NCBI GenBank assembly: GCA_017614095.1
Contig: JAGACN010000043.1
Location: 1 to 9,562, forward strand
From: Clostridia bacterium
Lineage (GTDB): Bacteria > Bacillota_A > Clostridia > Oscillospirales > CAG-382
Direction of reading: 5' to 3'
DNA length: 9,562 nucleotides
The notes beneath the pieces were generated by a model, which ran no database searches, had not been told where the DNA came from, and was given only the letters and a program-made list of their open reading frames with translations. The position numbers and the translations under genes are program-made. Positions 1 through 4,336 of this stretch are shown here, in pieces; within the stretch, counting starts at the first letter, position 1; each line of letters opens with the position of its first letter.

Positions 1-480
1 ATGGCAATCTTCTTCACCAAGACGCGAACCGGGCTGAATCTCCGCGCGGTCGGCGAAAGTCCCGCGACCGCGGACGCGGCCGGCATCAACGTGTCCAGGT
101 ACAAGTATCTGGCGGCCGGCATCGGCTCCGGGATCACCGGCGTCGCGGGCATCTACTGCGTCATGGAATTCAAGAGCGGCGCGTGGGCAACGGCGGATAT
201 CGCGACCATTCAGGCGTTCGGCTGGCTGGCCGTCGCGCTGGTCATCTTCGCCATGTGGAAGCCGATCAATCTGCTGTGGGGCTCTTTCGTGTTCGGCATC
301 TTCTACTGGGCCTACCAGTATCTGCCCGGACTTTTGAACATCAAGGTCCCCACGGATCTGGCGCAGATGCTCCCGTACGTCATCACCATCATCGTGCTCG
401 TTATCGTCAGCCTGCGGAAAAAGAAGGAAAACCTCGGGCCTGCTTCGCTGGGCATCACCTATTTCCGCGAAGAACGCTGA
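1..480 (+). CDS. ABC transporter permease, nucleoside/simple-sugar type (NupQ/YufQ-like), 3' part
   Basis: This is the C-terminal half of an inner-membrane permease of the BmpA/NupQ class, which imports nucleosides or simple sugars with a lipoprotein binding protein and a duplicated ATPase. The reading frame is open from base 1. The visible 159 residues are about half of the usual 300-340, so the ATG at base 1 is probably internal and the gene starts upstream. The family hallmark is the cytoplasmic loop near residues 8-32 (TRTGLNLRAVGESPATADAA, then GI), followed by hydrophobic segments at about 36-57, 66-85, 89-108 and 120-138. The segment around residues 72-88 (FGWLAVALVIFAMWKP) matches the conserved region with GW(I/L)A-ALVIF. 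A basic cytoplasmic tail (RKKKE) follows the last helix. The stop is TGA at 478-480. The substrate cannot be told from this part; nucleosides are the best guess. Confidence 0.85.
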   Translation: MAIFFTKTRTGLNLRAVGESPATADAAGINVSRYKYLAAGIGSGITGVAGIYCVMEFKSGAWATADIATIQAFGWLAVALVIFAMWKPINLLWGSFVFGIFYWAYQYLPGLLNIKVPTDLAQMLPYVITIIVLVIVSLRKKKENLGPASLGITYFREER

Positions 481-556
481 CAGAATCCGATCCCGAACCG
501 ATTCCTGTCAGGCAGGACGGGGGCCATCCGGCCGGATGATTCCCGCCCTGCCGTTT
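477..556 (+). terminator. Double inverted repeat at the permease gene end, possible terminator
   Basis: Two inverted repeats lie back to back. The first pairs CTGACAG (477-483) with CTGTCAG (505-511), extended by AATC (484-487) with GATT (500-503) around one bulged C; its 5' arm contains the TGA stop codon. The second pairs GGCAGG (511-516) with CCTGCC (547-552) and, after one A-C mismatch, CGGG (518-521) with CCCG (542-545). A perfect 12-bp palindrome (526-537) sits in its loop. Only GTTTCC follows, so the U-tract is weak. It may be a weak or Rho-assisted terminator or a 3'-end protection structure. Confidence 0.45.
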
Positions 557-559
557 CCG

Positions 560-595
560 AAAAAAGCGGAAAAAGTCCGAAAAAAGTGCAAAAAA
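560..595 (+). promoter_or_regulatory. Helically phased A-tracts, UP-element-like curved DNA upstream of the infC promoter
   Basis: Four runs of five or six A occur at 560-565, 570-574, 580-585 and 590-595, with starts exactly 10 bp apart and GC-rich linkers between them. A-tracts repeated once per helical turn are known to bend DNA. Relative to a predicted start near 634 their centres fall at about -72, -62, -52 and -42, so the last two lie where the RNA polymerase alpha subunit contacts UP elements. The array ends 3 bp before the -35 box. Its role in raising operon transcription is inferred. Confidence 0.6.
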
Positions 596-598
596 GGC

Positions 599-627
599 TT
601 GACAAGCCTGGTTTGATGTGGTAATCT
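599..627 (+). promoter_or_regulatory. Vegetative (sigma-A type) promoter of the infC operon
   Basis: A perfect -35 box TTGACA (599-604) is followed after 17 bp by TAATCT (622-627), which carries an extended -10 TG at 619-620. The -10 hexamer matches the consensus only moderately, but the perfect -35, optimal spacing, TGn extension and upstream phased A-tracts make this the strongest promoter in the window. Transcription would start near 634 and give a leader of about 178 nt ahead of infC. Confidence 0.8.
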
Positions 628-633
628 ACGCAA

Positions 634-811
634 GCACAAAGAAGAAGAGCCAAGCGCTCTCACCCTGCGGCGAACCAGCCTGCTCGGTCAATACGCAAGC
701 CGTACCCGGTCCGAAGACCGGTTTCGGTTGCCGCCGTATGACCGTGAGGATCCGCCTCGCGGTTCTTTTTTCGAAATAAAAAGCCATCATAATCATTTTG
801 GAGGTGCTTTC
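634..811 (+). promoter_or_regulatory. L20-type attenuator leader of infC-rpmI-rplT
   Basis: This is the untranslated leader of the IF3-L35-L20 operon. In Firmicutes such leaders bind ribosomal protein L20 and end in a terminator, so that excess L20 shuts off its own operon. Visible pairings are: AGAGC 646-650 with GCTCT 656-660; CCGGTC 706-711 with GACCGG 716-721 (CGAA loop); helix S1, 667-676 with 726-734 (9 bp, G672 bulged); and helix S2, 685-695 with 735-744 (10 bp, A690 bulged). S2 uses bases 741-744, which also form the base of the terminator stem, so S2 is a candidate antiterminator. S1 and S2 are interleaved and would form a pseudoknot if both existed at once. Assignment to the L20-leader family rests on position and architecture, not on an alignment. 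Confidence 0.7.
741..771 (+). terminator. Intrinsic terminator (attenuator) inside the infC leader
   Basis: ACCGTGAGG (741-749) pairs with CCTCGCGGT (755-763) in a 9-bp stem with one G-U pair and a 5-nt loop. TTCTTTTTT (763-771) follows. It lies between the promoter and infC, about 40 nt before the infC ribosome binding site, so it is a conditional stop rather than an operon end. Confidence 0.85.
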
Positions 812-817
812 ATCATA
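800..817 (+). promoter_or_regulatory. infC ribosome binding site with non-AUG start
   Basis: GGAGG at 800-804 is the only good Shine-Dalgarno sequence before infC. Seven bases later comes ATC (812-814), and ATA follows directly (815-817). No in-frame ATG, GTG or TTG lies between the leader terminator and the conserved N-terminal domain. The only upstream candidate, TTG at 728, lies inside the leader helices with no Shine-Dalgarno. IF3 rejects AUU, AUC and AUA starts, which is the known basis of its autoregulation. Confidence 0.8.
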
Positions 818-1372
818 GCAACAGCAAACAAAACACGCATCAATGAAGACATCCGTGCGGCGGAAGTCCGCCTGATCGGACCGGAAGGACAGCTCGGCAT
901 CAAACCGCTGAACGAAGCATTGCGGATCGCCGGCGATCTCGGACTGGATCTGGTCGAGGTCTCTCCCGACGCCCAGCCTCCCGTATGCAAGATCATGGAT
1001 TACGGGAAGTATCACTTTGAAAAAGAAAAGAAGGAAAAAGAGCAGCGCCGGAAGAAACCGACGGTTGAGATCAAGGAGATCCAGCTGCGCTGCCGGATCG
1101 ACACGCACGATTTCAACACCAAACTCAGACACTGCATCGAATTCCTGCAGAAGGGAAACAAAGTGAAAGTCCTTGTCCGTTTCTACGGACGCGAGATGGC
1201 CCATACGGAGGTCGGAAATGCATTGCTGATGCGTTTTGCCGGCGGATGCAGCGAATGCGGAACGATTGAGAAACAGCCGCTGCTGGAAGGCAGAAACATG
1301 CTCATGATGATGGCTCCGAAGAAATCGGACAACAAAGCGAAAGGATCGGACAACAAAGATGGGAAAGATTAA
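812..1372 (+). CDS. infC: Translation initiation factor IF-3
   Basis: IF3 binds the 30S subunit, keeps 50S away and proofreads the start codon and initiator tRNA. The 186-residue product is close to the family's usual length of about 170-185. The N-terminal domain begins near TRINEDIRAAEVRLIGPEGQ and carries LDLVEVSPDAQPPVCKIMDY. A lysine-rich linker helix (about residues 70-85) joins it to the C-terminal domain, which has VEIKEIQLR, DTHDF and LEGRNMLMMMAPK. The start is taken as AUC at 812 because it sits 7 nt from GGAGG; AUA at 815 is possible and one residue shorter. The gene is first in an operon with rpmI and rplT and overlaps rpmI by 14 nt. Regulation is expected from the L20 leader and the non-AUG start. 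The last 20 or so residues are a low-complexity tail containing a short tandem repeat (SDNK twice). Confidence 0.96.
   Translation: MIATANKTRINEDIRAAEVRLIGPEGQLGIKPLNEALRIAGDLGLDLVEVSPDAQPPVCKIMDYGKYHFEKEKKEKEQRRKKPTVEIKEIQLRCRIDTHDFNTKLRHCIEFLQKGNKVKVLVRFYGREMAHTEVGNALLMRFAGGCSECGTIEKQPLLEGRNMLMMMAPKKSDNKAKGSDNKDGKD
1324..1358 (+). repeat. 14-bp direct repeat at the end of infC
   Basis: ATCGGACAACAAAG occurs at 1324-1337 and again at 1345-1358, a 21-bp (7-codon) period. It encodes the repeated SDNK in the IF3 tail. The second copy ends immediately before the rpmI ATG at 1359. Confidence 0.85.
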
Positions 1373-1556
1373 GACACACAAAGCGTCCGCCAAGCGGTTT
1401 CATTTCACCGCCAGCGGGAAAGTGAAGAGAGGGCACATGGCTACCCGGCACAACACCGGCTGGAAGCCCACCAAACGGATGAGACGCCTCCGCAAGAGCG
1501 CACTGGTCTCCAGTGCACGCATGCACGACCTGAAGCGGTTGCTTCCCTACGAATAA
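1359..1556 (+). CDS. rpmI: 50S ribosomal protein L35
   Basis: L35 is a small, very basic protein of the large ribosomal subunit. The 65-residue length and the N-terminal pattern MGKIKTHKASAKRF followed by GKVKRGHM are typical of the family, as is the lysine/arginine-rich C-terminal half ending in LLPYE. The ATG at 1359 lies inside the last codons of infC in another frame, with a 14-nt overlap. Upstream there is only a weak AAGGA (1341-1345, 13 nt away), so translation is probably coupled to infC. The gap to rplT is 18 nt. Regulation is shared with the operon and may include L20 feedback. Confidence 0.97.
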   Translation: MGKIKTHKASAKRFHFTASGKVKRGHMATRHNTGWKPTKRMRRLRKSALVSSARMHDLKRLLPYE

Positions 1557-1574
1557 GAACGGAGGTAGACAAAC

Positions 1575-1931
1575 ATGGCTAGAGTAAAAGGTGCACTTTC
1601 TACCAGAAAAAGAAGAAACAGAGTTCTGAAAGCGGCGAAAGGCTACTGGGGTTCCAAGAGCAAGCATTTCAAGATGGCGAAACAGGCTGTCATGAAGAGC
1701 GGCAATTACGCCTATGTCGGCCGCAAGCAGAAGAAACGCGATTTCCGTTCCCTTTGGATCACCCGCATTTCCGCGCAGTGCAAAGTGAACGACATCAACT
1801 ATTCTCGTTTCATGAACGGTCTGAAAAAGAGCGGCATCCAGCTGAACCGCAAGATGCTCTCCGAACTGGCCATTCAGGATAAAGACGCTTTTGCACAGCT
1901 TGTTGAAACCGCGAAAAAGGCGCTTTCATAA
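1575..1931 (+). CDS. rplT: 50S ribosomal protein L20
   Basis: L20 is an early-binding 23S rRNA protein needed for large-subunit assembly, and in this operon it is the usual autoregulator. The 118 residues match the family length. The N-terminal arm ([19 protein letters not shown], then AAKGYWG) is the long basic extension that threads into rRNA. The globular part carries [18 protein letters not shown] and [15 protein letters not shown], followed by [10 protein letters not shown]. The start is fixed by GGAGG at 1561-1565, 9 nt before the ATG. The gene follows rpmI by 18 nt. Its product probably acts on the leader at 634-771. Confidence 0.98.
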   Translation: MARVKGALSTRKRRNRVLKAAKGYWGSKSKHFKMAKQAVMKSGNYAYVGRKQKKRDFRSLWITRISAQCKVNDINYSRFMNGLKKSGIQLNRKMLSELAIQDKDAFAQLVETAKKALS

Positions 1932-1954
1932 AGCAGGATTCGGGCAGTCGGAAG

Positions 1955-1973
1955 GCCGCTCGCACCGGGCGGC
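1955..1973 (+). other. Hairpin between rplT and rpsU
   Basis: GCCGCTC (1955-1961) pairs with GGGCGGC (1967-1973) in a 7-bp GC-rich stem with a 5-nt loop. No U-tract follows, so it should not end transcription by itself. It may separate the rplT and rpsU messages by processing, or be chance. No convincing promoter was seen in the 98-bp gap. Confidence 0.35.
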
Positions 1974-2029
1974 AAACTGACCATTTTGGGCGAGACATGC
2001 GCCTTGAGTAAGGGAGTGAAAAAAAGCTG

Positions 2030-2206
2030 ATGGCAGAGATCCATGTGAAAGAAAACGAAAGCATCGACAGTGCTCTTCGCAGATTTAAACGGTCTTACCT
2101 GAGAAGCGGCGTTCAGGCTGAACTTCGCAAACGCGAGCATTATGAAAAGCCCAGCGTCAAGCGCAAGAAGAAGTCTGAAGCGGCTCGCAAGAGAAAATAC
2201 AGATAA
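2030..2206 (+). CDS. rpsU: 30S ribosomal protein S21
   Basis: S21 is a small basic protein at the 30S platform near the 3' end of 16S rRNA, and it helps mRNA selection. The 58-residue product reads [20 protein letters not shown] at its N-terminus, then has [20 protein letters not shown] and a basic tail rich in KRKKK and ARKRKY. This is the classic family pattern and length. The start is ATG at 2030, preceded by AGGGAGTG (2011-2018) at a rather long distance. The gene lies 98 bp after rplT and is followed directly by a strong terminator, so it is probably the last gene of the infC transcript. A separate weak promoter cannot be excluded. In many Firmicutes rpsU sits elsewhere, for example beside yqeY. 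Confidence 0.96.
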   Translation: MAEIHVKENESIDSALRRFKRSYLRSGVQAELRKREHYEKPSVKRKKKSEAARKRKYR

Positions 2207-2222
2207 TTACCGATTGCAAACG

Positions 2223-2251
2223 ACCCGTCTCCGTCCGGAAACGGGTTTTTT
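2223..2251 (+). terminator. Intrinsic terminator after rpsU
   Basis: ACCCGT (2223-2228) pairs with ACGGGT (2241-2246). After one C-A mismatch the stem continues with TCC (2230-2232) and GGA (2237-2239). A run of six T (2246-2251) follows, with more T-rich sequence behind it. It starts 17 nt after the rpsU stop and marks the end of the translation operon. Confidence 0.85.
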
Positions 2252-2286
2252 GTTGCCCTTTTTGCGTTCTTTTCATCGAAAAGAGG

Positions 2287-2315
2287 TGGATTTTTGCCTT
2301 TTCGTGTGATATAGT
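2287..2315 (+). promoter_or_regulatory. Putative extended -10 promoter for the GH26 gene
   Basis: TATAGT (2310-2315) has an upstream TGA (2307-2309), giving an extended -10. The sequence 17 bp upstream, TGGATT (2287-2292), is a poor -35. It lies between the rpsU terminator and the GH26 gene, in the right place to drive the downstream carbohydrate block. The weak -35 would fit an activated promoter, which is inference. Confidence 0.5.
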
Positions 2316-2351
2316 AAAAACGAAGAACCTTTTGAAAGGATCGATTGCAAG

Positions 2352-4253
2352 ATGAGACGAATTGCTGCATGGGCGCTCTGCCTGCTGCTCCTCGGTTCCG
2401 TTGCCGTTCTGGCGGCCTGTACGGACGTTCCCGCGGAGTCTTCGGCGGAGCCGTCCGAAGGACAAAGCACGATTTCGGAGCAGGAGGTGTCCGAAGTGAA
2501 AAAAGGACCCGACGAACGCGCAAAGAATTACTGGAACGACGCATATGCGGACGGGGCCCTTTCGTCCGTCGGGCAGGTGACAGAAATGCGCACCTATCTG
2601 AACGGTACACTGACCGATCGGCCGGAGGAACCCGCAGGCACCAACGATGTTCGCTATCTGTTCTGCGGGGAGGAGAGCGCCCGCGCGGTCGTCTTTCCCG
2701 AAGGCTATATGGTCTCCCTTCCCGGCGGAGACGTGGAGGCGGATTTCTCCATCGGAAAATACCGTTCCCAGTACAAGACCGGGGACTACTGTCTGACCGT
2801 TACGTTTGAAAACCAGAATCCTTACGGGAACAACAAGAGCGGCTGGGATCTGTATATGGGCGAATGGCTGGTCGAACAGATCGACAGCGCGGATTACCTG
2901 TCCGCCAACCGGGTCATCCGGAACCGGAAGGTCTCCGAGCGTACGAGCGGTCAGTTCGAGGTCAAGGATTACTGCATGCAGATCAACGTGAAGGGGGATA
3001 TCGCATTCCCGTTCTATCAGGTCGCGATCCTCCGCCCGTCGGGGAAATACGACCACTTCTACCTGCTGGTGATGAAATCCGCGAAAAAGGATCTCGACCG
3101 GTTCGACGCGATCGTGGACAGTTTCGTGGAATTCGAGCACACCGGATCGGCCGTCTGCGGATTCACCAGCTATGAGCTGAAAGAGAATCCGAACTGGAAC
3201 GAAGAGACCAAAGCCTATTACCGCAAACTGATGAATCAGACGGATGTGGATTTCGGTTTCTTTGCGGAGGGCCACAGCGGCGCGTACGCGGACTGGCTCT
3301 GGAGCGACGAACAGCTCGGCGCGGCGGACATCTATATGACGTATCAGCATTTGGGCTGGGGAAACAGTCTGGCGGATTACAGCGAGACCTTCAGACGCGC
3401 CGCGCAGTACGCGGGCGGGAACGGATTCGACGATAAGAAGATCTTCAATCTGACCTATCAGTTTACCTGTTCGAACAATGCGGCGAACGGATACAATCCG
3501 TCTCTGGACATTCTGCGCGGTAAGATGGACGACTATTTCCGCGGGCTCGCGCAGACCATCAAGGACTACAAACATCCGGTACTGTTCCGGCTGAACAACG
3601 AGATGAATACCGACTGGACGGATTACTGCGGCATGATGTCCTTGATCGATCCGGATATCTTCCAGATGGCCTGGAGAAGGATGTACGACGTTTTCGAAGA
3701 AGTCGGCGTGGACAACTGCATCTGGATCTTCAACCCGATCGCCGTGACCTGTCCCTATTCCAACTGGGGCGAGGACCTCTGCTACTTCCCGGGCGAAGAC
3801 TACGTGCAGATGCTCGGCATCACGAGCTACCAGATGAACAACGGGACCAAAGGGCAGCGGCCGGATTCCTTCAAGCAGATGTACACAGCCGTATACAACA
3901 AAATGATGCCGTATTTCGAACAGTATCCGTGGATCATCGGCGAATACGGCTGCGCGGCGGGCGGAGACGCCTACTACGATTACGGCACGCAGCAGTACGT
4001 GATGACGGAACGCGGCAGGAACGGAAAATTCCAGACGGAATGGGTGAAGCAGATGCTGGAGTACTTCCGCGACACCACGCAACCGGGCGCCGCTTTCTGC
4101 AAGCAGATCAAGGCGGCCGTCTGGTTCTCGGCCAACGACTATGCGTCCGTGAACGGGAAAAATGTCGTTACCAACTACATCAAACTGGATGAGGACCGCG
4201 CGGAGACCATCCAGCTGATCCACGATTATCTGGAAGAGCGAAAAAACAAATAG
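2352..4253 (+). CDS. Lipoprotein glycoside hydrolase, GH26-like (mannanase or beta-glucanase type)
   Basis: A secreted, probably membrane-anchored endo-glycosidase of 633 residues. The N-terminus has MRR, a hydrophobic stretch and the lipobox LAAC with Cys23 as the expected lipidated residue. A Ser/Glu-rich linker follows. Residues about 60-275 form a domain I do not recognise. Residues about 290-625 look like a GH26 (beta/alpha)8 barrel. E417 in RLNNEMN fits the acid/base and E531 in IIGEYGC fits the nucleophile; the spacing of 114 residues is usual for GH26. The residue before E417 is Asn416 where many GH26 enzymes have His. The segment QMLGITSYQMNNGT also fits the barrel. The start ATG has GAAAGGA (2334-2340) 11 nt upstream. 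No dockerin is present, unlike the next two genes. Substrate (mannan, mixed-linkage glucan, xylan) is not decided. Family assignment is from motifs only. Confidence 0.8.
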   Translation: MRRIAAWALCLLLLGSVAVLAACTDVPAESSAEPSEGQSTISEQEVSEVKKGPDERAKNYWNDAYADGALSSVGQVTEMRTYLNGTLTDRPEEPAGTNDVRYLFCGEESARAVVFPEGYMVSLPGGDVEADFSIGKYRSQYKTGDYCLTVTFENQNPYGNNKSGWDLYMGEWLVEQIDSADYLSANRVIRNRKVSERTSGQFEVKDYCMQINVKGDIAFPFYQVAILRPSGKYDHFYLLVMKSAKKDLDRFDAIVDSFVEFEHTGSAVCGFTSYELKENPNWNEETKAYYRKLMNQTDVDFGFFAEGHSGAYADWLWSDEQLGAADIYMTYQHLGWGNSLADYSETFRRAAQYAGGNGFDDKKIFNLTYQFTCSNNAANGYNPSLDILRGKMDDYFRGLAQTIKDYKHPVLFRLNNEMNTDWTDYCGMMSLIDPDIFQMAWRRMYDVFEEVGVDNCIWIFNPIAVTCPYSNWGEDLCYFPGEDYVQMLGITSYQMNNGTKGQRPDSFKQMYTAVYNKMMPYFEQYPWIIGEYGCAAGGDAYYDYGTQQYVMTERGRNGKFQTEWVKQMLEYFRDTTQPGAAFCKQIKAAVWFSANDYASVNGKNVVTNYIKLDEDRAETIQLIHDYLEERKNK

Positions 4254-4293
4254 AAAACCATCCCCCCCTGTGCCGCCTGCGGACGGACGGTCG

Positions 4294-4322
4294 ATCCGTT
4301 CGGCCCGGACGGCTGAACGGAT
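4294..4322 (+). other. 12-bp hairpin just before the ribosome binding site of the first SGNH gene
   Basis: ATCCGTTCGGCC (4294-4305) pairs with GGCTGAACGGAT (4311-4322) in 12 pairs with one G-U and a 5-nt loop (CGGAC). It ends one base before the AAAGGAG Shine-Dalgarno (4324-4330) and has no U-tract. It is therefore a better candidate for an mRNA 5'-end stabiliser, processing site or translation modulator than for a terminator. Confidence 0.6.
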
Positions 4323-4336
4323 GAAAGGAGTATTTC

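Noticed and set aside
1..3. ATG at base 1 as the true permease start
   Set aside because: The family is about twice as long and the first visible residues correspond to the middle of the protein, so the gene most likely continues upstream of the window.
728..811. N-terminal extension of infC from TTG at 728
   Set aside because: The extension lies within the leader helices and terminator, has no Shine-Dalgarno, and adds residues not found in IF3. The GGAGG at 800-804 points to 812.
1302..1667. Minus-strand frame of 121 codons across rpmI
   Set aside because: It lies opposite three well-identified ribosomal and IF3 genes and has no supporting features.
2157..4223. Long minus-strand frame (about 688 codons) opposite GH26, reaching into rpsU
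   Set aside because: Same antisense-shadow effect. It would overlap rpsU and the terminator at 2223-2251, and its composition (HLLHPFR, RPVGIH-type strings) is not like a real protein.
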